Positions 16,001-25,238 are shown, counted from the first letter of the stretch. The stretch is 64,000 nucleotides of DNA from a candidate division FCPU426 bacterium (GCA_027366525.1 DAHXKG010000008.1:33424-97423), one strand, 5' to 3'. The notes: generated by a model not told the origin, from the sequence alone. Program-made: numbers and translations.

Positions 16001-17191
16001 ATGTCAACACCGGTCACTTTTTATGCATCAAATCCACTGTTGGCGACTTTACCAACTGCCAAGACCACAAACCTACCTTTTAAAAATACGATTCAATCGC
16101 CTCAATCGGAATCATCAAACAATCATGTTCCTTTAGAAATTCAAACTGCTCGCAATCAAGTATTGAAACGTTTTAAAATGGTTCCAGATATGATTCAAAG
16201 TGCCCTTTACCAAGTTTCAGCCATAAAAATACAAACCACATCATTTAATAACGAATTTAGCAATCGCACTTTAACGTTAAATACCAAGAATGGTTTTTCG
16301 TCTCAAAATAATTCAGTTAAAAATACGTTAACGGAAAACTCCCAAACTTTTTTAAATCCAATGAAGCCGGTTTCTTTGTCTCATCTAGCAACGACAGAAG
16401 TAAATACACCTGCGCGACCGACGGAAGCTCCATCCTTAATACAAACTGAAGTGAAAAATAAAGTGCCTTCCTTGGGAACGCAAATCACAACGGGACAAAT
16501 TCAAATGAAGGAAAAGCATCCATCATCATTATCAACTGAATTAGAAACAAGGGCACTCTCACAAGGAGGAAATAAAAATCTGCTTTTAAATGCAGCGGTC
16601 AACATTTCAACACCCTTATCTACACGATTACAAAGCGCTCATCAAAAAATGGATGCGGTTCAAAGGCATGTAGTGACGGCAGAAGTTTTGCTCAATCGAG
16701 TTAATAATCAGCGTACGGCAACGGGTAATATTCATCCACCCCAACCAGGACCGATCACCCCATTTTCACATCCGGTATCACAGATTCAAAAAAATCGGAG
16801 AGAAACAATAATAACGAATCGTGCGATTGCAATCCATGATTCAGTGATTAATCAAACCGTAACACAAACAACCCAATTGAAAAATAGAAGTATGCAATTA
16901 ATTCAGACATTAGGGACTGGTTTTTTTACAGGCCAGAATATAACTAATATAACCAATTTAAAGCCAACCCCTTCTCAGACTCTTCCTCCCGTTTCAGCGA
17001 CCTCAACCGTTCAAAATTTATCTCAAGTAAATTCGCAAACTGAGTTTCCAAATTTATTTTTGTCTTCCCCCGTTCAAGCTACTTCAGCAAATTTAATACC
17101 TCAGGCGCCCAAAACTCCATATCAAGTTCTAGAATCAAGAATTCCATTGAGAGCGGGAATGACTTTGAATTTATTAAATCTGACGCTTTAA
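16001..17191 (+). CDS. Unrecognised Cys-free Ser/Thr/Asn/Gln-rich protein
   Basis: 396 residues, not recognised. GAGGGAG before the ATG at 16001 and an 18-base gap to flbD make it a convincing gene of the same operon. It has no signal peptide, no membrane segment and no cysteine, and is rich in Ser, Thr, Asn and Gln with scattered Pro. The least disordered parts are about residues 42-75 (ARNQVLKRFKMVPDMIQSAL) and a helix near 205-225 (RLQSAHQKMDAVQRHVVTAE). The composition resembles secreted flagellar type III substrates such as the FliK ruler, but no Flg_hook domain is visible. An export substrate is an inference only. Confidence 0.6.
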   Translation: MSTPVTFYASNPLLATLPTAKTTNLPFKNTIQSPQSESSNNHVPLEIQTARNQVLKRFKMVPDMIQSALYQVSAIKIQTTSFNNEFSNRTLTLNTKNGFSSQNNSVKNTLTENSQTFLNPMKPVSLSHLATTEVNTPARPTEAPSLIQTEVKNKVPSLGTQITTGQIQMKEKHPSSLSTELETRALSQGGNKNLLLNAAVNISTPLSTRLQSAHQKMDAVQRHVVTAEVLLNRVNNQRTATGNIHPPQPGPITPFSHPVSQIQKNRRETIITNRAIAIHDSVINQTVTQTTQLKNRSMQLIQTLGTGFFTGQNITNITNLKPTPSQTLPPVSATSTVQNLSQVNSQTEFPNLFLSSPVQATSANLIPQAPKTPYQVLESRIPLRAGMTLNLLNLTL

Positions 17192-17207
17192 ATAAAAAGG
17201 AACAATA

Positions 17208-18323
17208 ATGGCCAAAAAATGCTTAGGATGGTTATTAATTCTTATTCTTTTACCAACGTTCGTATGGGCGAGTGGATTTTCCGATCCACAAAATGAATGG
17301 GAGTTTGGAAATGGGTATGGTCCTGTTACGGTTTTTCACCAATGGACATTAACGACTTCAAATTCAAATGCCAACATTGAACTTCAACAAGCTGTGAGCA
17401 CAGTTTATCCTGGGGAAACGTATGCCGGAGCGGTAACATCAACATCCTCTTTAGCCTCAGACAATATCACGATGACTTATAGTGTGCCAAGTACAGTTAC
17501 TGTTAGCGTTCCAAATTATTTACAAATTTATGTGAATTCATCCGTTTCATTAGCTTTTCATTTTATAGTTACGGACACTTCAGGAAATGCAGTTACACTA
17601 ACGGCACAAATTATCAGTCCCGGGTGTGCGTCGTTGTCTTCTACGAGTGCAGATATATGGGATACAGTATTCGTTACCTTGACATCAGCACAAACCATTT
17701 TGAATAATATTTCAACGGTGCAAATTTCGACAAGCATGGGGAGTAATTCGCTTTCTTCAAGTCCAATTTATTTAGATAATTTAATAACCACTAGCCAAAA
17801 TCCAGCTGCCGCATGTAATACGCCTACACCCACACCGACACCAGTGCTCACAGCTATTCCAACGCCGACGGGAACTATTTTTACTCCTACATATACTCCC
17901 ACGGGTTCAATTACTCCAACGCCGACTCCGACTATTTTTATTACTCCGACACCAACGGCGACTGCAACGCCTATGTGTCCAATTTCGGTTTATCCAAATC
18001 CCATGAACTTTCAAGCAGGCCCAAATAGTTTTCCACCAGGCCCATACGTTAATCATTGTCCCAATGATCCATATGGATGCATTAAATTTGATTGTGTTCC
18101 ATTTGGATCAACGTTAAAAATATATACCATTTCGTTAGAACTTGTGCAAACATTTGGACCGAATTCCATTATTCCAATGGGTAATGGAAATGGAAGAATT
18201 ATTTGGGACGGCGACAATAGCAATCAGGATCCCGTTGCTGCGGGAATTTATTTTTATCTAATTACTAATCCTTTGGGGCATTGGACCGGTAAATTTGCAA
18301 TTGAACAAGCGAGGCCCAATTAA
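17208..18323 (+). CDS. Secreted protein with PT linker and FlgD-Ig/T9SS-like C-terminal tail
   Basis: 371 residues. Signal peptide to about residue 21 (ILLPTFVWASG). An all-beta N-terminal domain (about 22-200, beginning SDPQNEWEFGNGYG and ending PIYLDNLITT) looks like a carbohydrate-binding or jelly-roll fold. A Pro/Thr linker follows (about 205-262). The C-terminal domain (about 265-371) has the pattern of secretion or sorting tails: ISVYPNPMNF, LKIYTISLELVQTF, IIWDGDN and AAGIYFYLI. Such tails accompany PorV-like barrels, two of which follow directly; the first overlaps this stop codon by one base. Substrate and exact function are unknown. Confidence 0.75.
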   Translation: MAKKCLGWLLILILLPTFVWASGFSDPQNEWEFGNGYGPVTVFHQWTLTTSNSNANIELQQAVSTVYPGETYAGAVTSTSSLASDNITMTYSVPSTVTVSVPNYLQIYVNSSVSLAFHFIVTDTSGNAVTLTAQIISPGCASLSSTSADIWDTVFVTLTSAQTILNNISTVQISTSMGSNSLSSSPIYLDNLITTSQNPAAACNTPTPTPTPVLTAIPTPTGTIFTPTYTPTGSITPTPTPTIFITPTPTATATPMCPISVYPNPMNFQAGPNSFPPGPYVNHCPNDPYGCIKFDCVPFGSTLKIYTISLELVQTFGPNSIIPMGNGNGRIIWDGDNSNQDPVAAGIYFYLITNPLGHWTGKFAIEQARPN

Positions 18324-19285
18324 TGGTTCGGCAACGTTTTTTTTTGAAAATTCTTTTTTTCCTGATTTTTATTCCAACGATGGTTTGGGCCTCGTCAGGC
18401 TCGGCAGGAATAAGCGCATTTGATTTTTTGGAAATTTCACCCATTGCTCGAGCAACAGCCATGGGCGGTGCTTATGCGGCATTGGGGAATGATATAGGTT
18501 CTATTTATTATAACCCGGCCGGACTTGCGGATATTTTAACGACGCAAGTCGATGTTACATATCTGGATTTGTATCAAAATATTAGCGATGAATTTTTTGC
18601 ATTTGCCTATCCTTTAAAACCCAAACTTTCTTCGATTGGAGGAACATTTGCTGCAGCATTGAATTTAATTCAAACCGGTTCATTCCCAAGATTAGATGAT
18701 TTTGGAAATAATATTGGCAGTTTTACTAGTGGGATGGATGAATTTATGTTGGCGTATGCAAAATCGTTGGGTTCACGTGTGCAATTTGGATTGACCGCTA
18801 AATTCCTTAATCAACAGATTGATCAAATTTCACAATCCGCTTTTGCTATGGATATCGGAACTTTAATTTTGCCGCCTGTATCTGGAATGCGCATTGGATT
18901 AGCGATCCAAAATCTGGGTGGAACAGTGAATAATTTTAATTTGCCATGTATGCTTTTAGCAGCAGTGTCCTATCGCAAATATGATCTTTTCTCGTATCAA
19001 GATGATGGGGCTTTTACCGTTCAAACTACGGTTCCAATTCAACCTGTCGGGCAAACACCAGAAGTTCAAGTCGGTGCAGAATATAATTATAAGTTGGTGG
19101 GCCAACGGTTTAGTCTCCGCGGGGGCTATCAATTTTTAAATAATTCTTTGCAAGGCATTGGAATGACGTTGGGGGCTGGTTATGGAGTCGATTTCAATGG
19201 AGCCGTCGTATTTATCGATTATGCCTTTGAACCTGCAGGCGTTTTTGGAAATTCGAATCGTATTTCTTTGATTACTAAGTTTTAA
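18323..19285 (+). CDS. PorV/PorQ-family outer-membrane protein (copy 1)
   Basis: 320 residues with a signal peptide (MVRQRFFLKILFFLIFIPTM, cleaved near WASSG). The family hallmark follows: ARATAMGGAYAALGNDIGS, then YYNPAGLA. Alternating beta strands run to a C-terminal strand (NRISLITKF) typical of barrels. PorV/PorQ proteins act in type IX secretion, handing CTD-tailed cargo to the surface; the gene translationally coupled upstream encodes a tailed protein. Ends with a phenylalanine, as many outer-membrane barrels do. Related UPF0164 proteins occur in spirochaetes without a full type IX system, so the system as a whole is inferred. Confidence 0.78.
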   Translation: MVRQRFFLKILFFLIFIPTMVWASSGSAGISAFDFLEISPIARATAMGGAYAALGNDIGSIYYNPAGLADILTTQVDVTYLDLYQNISDEFFAFAYPLKPKLSSIGGTFAAALNLIQTGSFPRLDDFGNNIGSFTSGMDEFMLAYAKSLGSRVQFGLTAKFLNQQIDQISQSAFAMDIGTLILPPVSGMRIGLAIQNLGGTVNNFNLPCMLLAAVSYRKYDLFSYQDDGAFTVQTTVPIQPVGQTPEVQVGAEYNYKLVGQRFSLRGGYQFLNNSLQGIGMTLGAGYGVDFNGAVVFIDYAFEPAGVFGNSNRISLITKF

Positions 19286-19338
19286 TCATGTAAAATAGTT
19301 GATAATAATGAGCAACTTAATTTAGAGGGTAATAAATT

Positions 19339-20286
19339 TTGAGAAAAATTTTTGTTATTTTGATGGTCTTTTTTTTAACAACAGGGGTTAGTTTAGCTGC
19401 CTCGCCTGGAACAACCGGAGGGAGCATTCTTCAAGTGGTGGAAGGCGCCATTCCAGCAGGTATGGGGGGGGCTTTTACCGCGATTGCAAGTGGTGATTAT
19501 GCCATTGATTATAACCCGGCAGGATTGGTTTCCTTGGATGCTCCGGAAGCGGTGGCAATGTATCACTCTGAATTAGCAACTATTTCAGATGATTATTTTA
19601 CCTTCGCGACTCCCATTAATACTACTCAAGCAATTGCGTTGCATATTAGTTATGATTATATTCCGCCCATTAACAATGGAAATGGCAATCCGGCAGTTAA
19701 TGCGTATGATATCTTATTTATGGGTACCTATGCATTTAAACTATCCAATTTTATTCAACTGGGTGCATCTTTAAAATATTTGAGGTCAGTTTTAGCTTAT
19801 TATGGAACTTCAGCAATTGCTGTAGATTTAGGGGGACAAATTTCTCATCTGCCTTTTGGATTAAAGGGCGGCCTGGCCATTCAAAATCTGGGTGGACAGT
19901 TAAAATATTTGAGTGTGGGTGTGCCCTTACCTCTGATTATTCGCATTGGGCTTGGATGGGAAACATTGGTTGATCAAAAACGCAAATTAGAACTAGATTT
20001 AGATGTTGTGGATGATTCAAGTGAAGGCATGGGGATTCGATTGGGTGGGGAATATTGGGTGTTTCCAAGATTGTTTGCAATTCGAGCTGGAATCAATAAA
20101 ATTTCGCAAAATGTTTATAATAGTGGATTCCCTCCAAGTCTTGGATTTACTTTGACAGATGAAGTTGACTCCAATAAGTATTCGTTAGATTTTGCCTACA
20201 ACCCGGCTACTTTACCGGGATCCATTGTCGATAATACGTATTTAGTGTCTTTGCGTTGTTCATTTGAAAACTGGACAATATTTTGA
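19339..20286 (+). CDS. PorV/PorQ-family outer-membrane protein (copy 2)
   Basis: 315 residues from a TTG start; GAGGG lies about ten bases upstream. Signal peptide to about residue 22 (SLAASPG). The hallmark PAGMGGAFTAIASGDYAIDYNPAGL corresponds to the same region of the preceding gene; both also share AIQNLGG near residue 180-200. The C-terminal end (VSLRCSFENWTIF) could be the last barrel strand. Two adjacent, diverged copies suggest specialisation for different cargo. The 53-base gap between the copies holds no obvious terminator. Confidence 0.78.
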   Translation: MRKIFVILMVFFLTTGVSLAASPGTTGGSILQVVEGAIPAGMGGAFTAIASGDYAIDYNPAGLVSLDAPEAVAMYHSELATISDDYFTFATPINTTQAIALHISYDYIPPINNGNGNPAVNAYDILFMGTYAFKLSNFIQLGASLKYLRSVLAYYGTSAIAVDLGGQISHLPFGLKGGLAIQNLGGQLKYLSVGVPLPLIIRIGLGWETLVDQKRKLELDLDVVDDSSEGMGIRLGGEYWVFPRLFAIRAGINKISQNVYNSGFPPSLGFTLTDEVDSNKYSLDFAYNPATLPGSIVDNTYLVSLRCSFENWTIF

Positions 20287-20305
20287 TAGTATTCTAGATC
20301 AAATA

Positions 20306-20334
20306 TTGACAGGGTGAAGTTCTCTTGCTAGGCT
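20306..20334 (+). promoter_or_regulatory. Sigma70-type promoter for tRNA-Phe
   Basis: TTGACA (20306-20311), 17 bases, then TAGGCT (20329-20334). The -35 box is perfect, the -10 box matches half the consensus, and spacing is ideal. Transcription would begin near 20341, about 13 bases before the mature tRNA. Confidence 0.6.
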
Positions 20335-20353
20335 TTTTTTCAAACACAATTAT

Positions 20354-20429
20354 GCCGAGGTAGCTCAGTTGGTAGAGCGACGGACTGAAAATCCGTGCGT
20401 CGCCGGTCCGATTCCGGCCCTCGGCACCA
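20354..20429 (+). tRNA. tRNA-Phe (anticodon GAA), CCA encoded
   Basis: 76 bases. Acceptor stem GCCGAGG/CCTCGGC. D arm GCTC-AGTTGGTA-GAGC. Anticodon stem ACGGA/TCCGT with loop CTGAAAA, anticodon GAA at 20387-20389. Variable loop GCGTC. T arm GCCGG-TCCGATT-CCGGC. Discriminator A, then CCA. All stems pair fully. The T loop reads TCCGATT rather than the usual TTCGANN, so its first pair of positions is slightly atypical. The sugar-phosphate mutase gene begins 22 bases later. Confidence 0.97.
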
Positions 20430-20451
20430 TCTTGATATATAGTAGGGACTA

Positions 20452-21837
20452 ATGGTGATCGACTTTAAAGAAATTTTAAAATCGTGCGATATTCGTGGAG
20501 TTTATCCAACACCATTAGGCGAGCATCAAGCCGAACGTCTTGGCCAAGCTATTGGTTTCTTTTTAAAATCACAAAAGCATTTGTCAATTCGTGTAGTTGT
20601 GGGGCATGATATCCGTGCTTCCAGTGCGAATTTAAGCAATGCCCTAATTTTAGGTCTTAAGAAATCAGGATTGAAAATTTTTGATATGGGTTTGGTATCC
20701 ACCCCAATGTTGGCATTTGGATCCCGATTTTTGAATACTCCGGTAGGAATTATGGTCACAGCATCCCATAATCCTCCAGAATATAACGGATTTAAATTTT
20801 TTAATTATGGAGACCCAAGTTCTCCAGATTGGATTTCAAAAATTTATCAAATTTTTAAAACAGAACAAGCCTGTAAAGGGGCTGGTATTGTCGAAAACCA
20901 GGAGCTACTATTGACATATCGGAATGTTCTGCTTCGTGAACTGGGAAAAAGTTTTAGTGGATTCAAAGTAGTGGTGGATGTTGGAAATGGCATGGCAGCG
21001 ATGACAGTTCCTCCAGTCCTCCAATCGCTAGGGTGTAGTGTCACGATTATGAATGGGCAAATGGATCCTTCTTTTGCTTCTAGGGGACCCGATAGCTCCT
21101 CATTTTTAGCATTGAAAAAACTAGGTGAGCAGGTAGTTGAACACCAAGCCCAGCTTGGACTTGCATTTGACGGAGATGCAGATCGAGTTAGTTTTGTGGA
21201 TGACCAAGGTCGAATTTTTCCAAATGATTATATACTTTGTTTATTTGCTGAAAATTTTTTGAAAAACAATAAAAACGCTAAGGTCGTATACGACAGTAAA
21301 TGCTCAGAATGGGTTGCAGAAATTGTGCGACGCGAAGGCGGGAAGCCCATTTTGGAACGCTCAGGGCATTCGTTTATTTTTTCAAGAATGCAAGCCGAAA
21401 AAGCCTTTATGGGTGGCGAAGTCAGTGGTCACTTTTTTTTACCGGGAGGATTTCCAGGCGACGCTCTTTATGCAGCACTGAAATTGATGGAAATTTTAAA
21501 ATCCCAGAATAAATCGCTTGGTTTTTTTTATGATATATACCCACGGCGATATTCCACCCAAGATGTTAAGGTTGAAATGAATGAGAATCTTTTTAATGAA
21601 ATATCCGATCAGTTTAAAAAAGTAGCAATGGAATTATCGGCTAAAATTTCAACGCAAGATGGAATCAGAGTAGTTTTAGAGGATTCATGGTGTTTGGTTC
21701 GACAGTCGGTCACGGAACCTAAAATTATTTTCCGATTTGAATCTACATCAAGAGAGGCATTGGTGAAAACAATCCATGTATTTTTAAATCAACATTCCAT
21801 GCTAGAAAATCATGTGCTTGAGGCAATCGAAAGTTGA
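20452..21837 (+). CDS. Phosphomannomutase/phosphoglucomutase
   Basis: 461 residues of the alpha-D-phosphohexomutase superfamily. CDIRGVYPTPL at the N-terminus, catalytic phosphoserine loop TASHNPPEYNG (Ser105), metal loop DGDADRV (Asp240, 242, 244), and sugar-binding GGEVSGHFF near residue 325 are all present. The enzyme interconverts hexose 6- and 1-phosphates, feeding nucleotide-sugar, lipopolysaccharide and exopolysaccharide synthesis in the cytoplasm. Full length for the AlgC/ManB group. Its stop overlaps the start of rlmH by four bases. Glucose versus mannose preference cannot be told from sequence. Confidence 0.88.
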   Translation: MVIDFKEILKSCDIRGVYPTPLGEHQAERLGQAIGFFLKSQKHLSIRVVVGHDIRASSANLSNALILGLKKSGLKIFDMGLVSTPMLAFGSRFLNTPVGIMVTASHNPPEYNGFKFFNYGDPSSPDWISKIYQIFKTEQACKGAGIVENQELLLTYRNVLLRELGKSFSGFKVVVDVGNGMAAMTVPPVLQSLGCSVTIMNGQMDPSFASRGPDSSSFLALKKLGEQVVEHQAQLGLAFDGDADRVSFVDDQGRIFPNDYILCLFAENFLKNNKNAKVVYDSKCSEWVAEIVRREGGKPILERSGHSFIFSRMQAEKAFMGGEVSGHFFLPGGFPGDALYAALKLMEILKSQNKSLGFFYDIYPRRYSTQDVKVEMNENLFNEISDQFKKVAMELSAKISTQDGIRVVLEDSWCLVRQSVTEPKIIFRFESTSREALVKTIHVFLNQHSMLENHVLEAIES

Positions 21838-22256
21838 TTACCTGCGTTTGGATTGGGAAAAGTCAAAATGCCAGTTGCAGTCTATTAATTAAAAACTATC
21901 AACAACAATTAAGAGCCTGGTGGCCTGTCAAACTCATTGAGATCCCCGAAATCGAAAAAATGGTCATAAAATACATTCAATCGAGAAGTCGCCGATCCAT
22001 TCTGGTTTCATTAGACGTCACTGGAGAACCAATGGAATCTCAAAAATTTTCTCGATGGGTCAATCAAACTTCAGATGAAATATATTTTTTTGGATGGGGG
22101 AGCAATGGCCCCATTGAAACCGCCAAATCTTATTTTCAAAAAACACTGAGCTTGTCGAAAATGACTTTTTCACATGAATTAGCCCGAGTGCTTTTATGGG
22201 AACAGCTTTATCGAGCAGGGTTATCGCTTAAAAATCATCCCTATGTGCTACACTAA
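21834..22256 (+). CDS. rlmH: 23S rRNA (pseudouridine1915-N3)-methyltransferase RlmH
   Basis: 140 residues, a little shorter than the 155 of the Escherichia coli protein. TTG start overlapping the preceding stop (TTGA). The SPOUT-type C-terminus is diagnostic: FFGWGSNGP for the SAM-binding knot, then LSLSKMTFSHELARVLLWEQ and LYRAGLSL. RlmH methylates pseudouridine 1915 in helix 69 of 23S rRNA on assembled ribosomes. Residues around ILVSLDVTGEPMES correspond to the usual LDERG-type segment but read differently, a moderate departure. The C-terminal PYVLH ends with the family's His region. Confidence 0.88.
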   Translation: MITCVWIGKSQNASCSLLIKNYQQQLRAWWPVKLIEIPEIEKMVIKYIQSRSRRSILVSLDVTGEPMESQKFSRWVNQTSDEIYFFGWGSNGPIETAKSYFQKTLSLSKMTFSHELARVLLWEQLYRAGLSLKNHPYVLH

Positions 22257-22372
22257 GTCTGATTTTTATTTTAAAATGCTATGAAATGATAAATGAGTGA
22301 CAAGAATGAATAATCGTCTTCAATCAAGATGTGATTGTTTGCAGACTTTGATTTTAAAAAATGAGGAGTTAT

Positions 22373-23062
22373 ATGAAAAAAATAAGTATATTTTTAATAA
22401 TTTTTGAAATCCTTACTGTATCTGCAATTTGGGCCTCCAACTTGATGCCGCCAGCGGATGTATATGTTTTAGGAGCGGTTCATGGATTTATTCAACGGCG
22501 TTCCCATAAAAATAGACAATGGCTTAAAATAGGTGAAGGCAAACAGATACGCGGAAATTCTGAAATTCAATCGGGCTTGCATACGCGAGCAATATTTTTA
22601 TTACACATGAAAACTATGATGGAATTGGGAAGCTCAACTAAATTGGTGGTACATTTTCAAAAAGTTAAAAACCTATACAAATTTTGGGATAATCTAAAAT
22701 CAGGCTCTCTCTGGATAAATTTTAAAAAATTCCAACATAGTCCAGAAATATATAAAATTACTTCAACGGGAATGGTATTTACCATCCTGTCAAAATTTGC
22801 CAATTTTCAGTTAAAACATGAAAAAAATAAAAATGAACTTATAATGAACAATGGAGTGGTTCAAGTTGCGACACGCGGTGGTGAAAAAATATTGTCTGGC
22901 AAATACCTTTATGCTTTTGAGAATGGATATTTGGTACTCAAGCGTCGATGGGGACATGAAGAAAAGGTTCAACTTGAAAATTGGGAAAAATTCCAAAAAA
23001 AAACAGTTAAGAATTTCAAATGGATTTTACGACGTTGGAGATCTTCTTTAAAACATCATTAA
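22373..23062 (+). CDS. FecR-domain exported protein
   Basis: 229 residues from the ATG at 22373, preceded by GAGGAG at 22363-22368; an ATG at 22361 overlaps that ribosome site. Signal peptide MKKISIFLIIFEILTVSAIWA. A FecR-like beta domain follows: VYVLGAVHGFIQRR, WLKIGEGKQIRGNSEIQSG, then ELGSSTKLVV, SGSLWINFKK and YKITSTGMVFTIL. FecR domains occur in periplasmic or surface proteins beyond iron signalling. There is no sigma factor partner nearby, so classical FecI/FecR signalling is unlikely. The last 50 residues are basic. Function unknown. Confidence 0.65.
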   Translation: MKKISIFLIIFEILTVSAIWASNLMPPADVYVLGAVHGFIQRRSHKNRQWLKIGEGKQIRGNSEIQSGLHTRAIFLLHMKTMMELGSSTKLVVHFQKVKNLYKFWDNLKSGSLWINFKKFQHSPEIYKITSTGMVFTILSKFANFQLKHEKNKNELIMNNGVVQVATRGGEKILSGKYLYAFENGYLVLKRRWGHEEKVQLENWEKFQKKTVKNFKWILRRWRSSLKHH

Positions 23063-23129
23063 GCATGGACCGATCTAGTAGGAGTGCCTTTTCATGATTT
23101 CGATTCTTCTGATAATTGGAAAATAAACA

Positions 23130-25130
23130 ATGAGCATTTTTGAGCAGTTGAAAAAATTAAATTTAAAAGATCTTTTATTGGAAGAACGTGAACAACAAGA
23201 GCAATTAGTTCAATCCATTGGTGAAACATTGAATGAGGGAGGTGTTCTATTAGCAGAAGCGGGTACGGGTGTCGGAAAGAGTTTTGCATATTTATTTGCA
23301 GCAGCTAAATATGCATTTCAAACACAATCCACGGTGGTTATTTCGACTCATACATTACCGCTTCAAGAACAGTTATTTCAGAAAGATATCCCAATAGTTC
23401 TCAAAGCATTGGAGCTTCAAAAAATCGCGCCGATTGAAGTGGTTTTACTCAAAGGACGTGGAAATTATTTGTCGAAGCGAAGATTGTACTTGGAATTTGA
23501 AAATTCACATCAATTGGAATTAAATGATTTAAACTCTTCGTTGAGCCAAATTAATGAATGGGCTAATCGGACCTCTAGTGGACTTATTTCAGATGCTAAA
23601 TTTCCAATTCCCAAAGAAATCTGGGGAAATGTTCAAAGTCATGCATATCATTGTTTGGGATCTAAATGTTCAAGTTATGAAACCTGTTTTTATCATTCCG
23701 TTCGTCGAAAATCTCATTCCGCTCATTTGATTTTGGTAAATCACGCATTGTTGTTGTCCGACTTATCCTTGAAAATTGACGGTGGAACTGGCGTATTACC
23801 GGAATATTCATCGGTAATTTTAGATGAAGCACATCATTTTGTCCCATTGGCATTAGACCACTTATCAACGTCAGTATCGGTTCAGGACTGTTTGGAAATT
23901 ATTCGACATTTTATTTTTTCAGAAAAAAAATCATGGATTCCAATTGAATCGATGCAACTTGCTGCAGAATTCAAACGTGCTGCGGAATCTTTTTTTGATC
24001 AATTAACGGTTGAAGGGTTTGATAAAAAAAATGTCTCCCCGGGGACTCGAGCGGTTTTACTGCCTGAAAAATTCAATTCGTTTGCAATGGTTGAAAATTC
24101 AATTCGAAAAATTCAAAATTTTTTGAAACAAATCCAAAGTGTAGCCCCCACGGAAGAACTAGCACTGGAGGTCGAAGGAACATTTGAAGAGTGTGACGAA
24201 TTAATTAAAAAATTTTCTTATATTATTGATCGCGCTTGGGATGAGGAAGCCTGTTATATTATTGAGCCGGATTCCCAAGGGCTCAAGAAAAATGAGTTGA
24301 AAGCATTTGCGATTAAAGCAGTACCCCTGGATCCTTCGGCATTAATTCGTGAACATTTTTTGACATCTGTAAAATCTGCCGTTTTTACAAGTGCTACGTT
24401 ATCCATTGATGATGATTTTTCTTATTTTCAGCGCACACTCGGCTTGGAAGATGCGGTGTCAGTTAAAATGCTAAAAGTAGGATCACCCTTTGATTATCAA
24501 AATAATGTTACCTTATATTTTCCAGAAGTCATGCCGCATCCGAGAACAGAAGAAAAGCAGTACATTGAAAAAATTTCACAATATATCTTAGCGTCGATCC
24601 AAAAATCTAATGGGAAAGCATTTGTTTTGTTTACTAGTTTAAAAATGATGCAACAAACAGCCACCATTTTAAAAGGAAAAATTGAGCAATTAAATATTCG
24701 ATTATTGATTCAAGGCGAAGAGGGATGGGATCGTTCTCAACTTTTGGCTATTTTTAAGAAGGATGTCAATTCGGTTTTATTTGGGGTTAACAGTTTTTGG
24801 GAAGGTGTCGATGTTCCAGGAGAAGCATTATCAAACCTCATTATAACCAAACTCCCATTCAAAGTTCCAGAGGGTCCAGTGGTTGAAGCAAGGCATCAAC
24901 GGTTTAAAAAATCCGGCTTAAACCCTTTTAAAATCGAAAGTTTACCAGAAGCCGCTTTGCAATTGAAGCAAGGATTTGGACGATTGATTCGCTCGAAGTC
25001 TGATCGGGGTACCGTTTTAATCTTAGATCCACGTATTTTGACAGAATCTTGGGGGAAAACATTTATGAAAGTCTTGCCAAAATGTCAAATTGTTTATCTT
25101 AAAACACCGAATCAGTTATTAGAAAAATGA
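23130..25130 (+). CDS. DinG/YoaA-family superfamily 2 DNA helicase
   Basis: 666 residues. Walker A AEAGTGVGKS (residues 42-51), motif II DEAHH (232-236), SATLSID in motif III, and C-terminal motifs FGVNSFWEGVDVPGE and QGFGRLIRS. The XPD-like iron-sulfur region holds CLGSKCSSYETC (Cys175, 180, 186). The first expected ligand, the Cys of a KGRxNYxC motif, is Ser115 here (KGRGNYLS). DinG-type enzymes unwind DNA, R-loops or G-quadruplexes with 5'-3' polarity in repair. ruvB lies downstream behind its own promoter. The missing fourth ligand leaves the cluster uncertain. Confidence 0.88.
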   Translation: MSIFEQLKKLNLKDLLLEEREQQEQLVQSIGETLNEGGVLLAEAGTGVGKSFAYLFAAAKYAFQTQSTVVISTHTLPLQEQLFQKDIPIVLKALELQKIAPIEVVLLKGRGNYLSKRRLYLEFENSHQLELNDLNSSLSQINEWANRTSSGLISDAKFPIPKEIWGNVQSHAYHCLGSKCSSYETCFYHSVRRKSHSAHLILVNHALLLSDLSLKIDGGTGVLPEYSSVILDEAHHFVPLALDHLSTSVSVQDCLEIIRHFIFSEKKSWIPIESMQLAAEFKRAAESFFDQLTVEGFDKKNVSPGTRAVLLPEKFNSFAMVENSIRKIQNFLKQIQSVAPTEELALEVEGTFEECDELIKKFSYIIDRAWDEEACYIIEPDSQGLKKNELKAFAIKAVPLDPSALIREHFLTSVKSAVFTSATLSIDDDFSYFQRTLGLEDAVSVKMLKVGSPFDYQNNVTLYFPEVMPHPRTEEKQYIEKISQYILASIQKSNGKAFVLFTSLKMMQQTATILKGKIEQLNIRLLIQGEEGWDRSQLLAIFKKDVNSVLFGVNSFWEGVDVPGEALSNLIITKLPFKVPEGPVVEARHQRFKKSGLNPFKIESLPEAALQLKQGFGRLIRSKSDRGTVLILDPRILTESWGKTFMKVLPKCQIVYLKTPNQLLEK

Positions 25131-25204
25131 ACTATTTTTAAAATGGTCAAAATCATGTTAATATGCCATTTTTGAACCATATTTATTTCAAATAAAAATC
25201 AAAG

Positions 25205-25232
25205 TTGCACTCACAACAATTGCTTGTAAAAT
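25205..25232 (+). promoter_or_regulatory. Sigma70-type promoter abutting the ruvB start
   Basis: TTGCAC (25205-25210), 16 bases, TAAAAT (25227-25232). Predicted transcription start is at or next to the ATG at 25239, implying either leaderless translation or use of a later start. No Shine-Dalgarno sequence precedes that ATG. Confidence 0.5.
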
Positions 25233-25238
25233 AACTAT

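Noticed and set aside
22361-23062. Classical FecI/FecR signalling pair
   Set aside because: Only the FecR-like domain is present; no ECF sigma factor or TonB receptor gene lies nearby.
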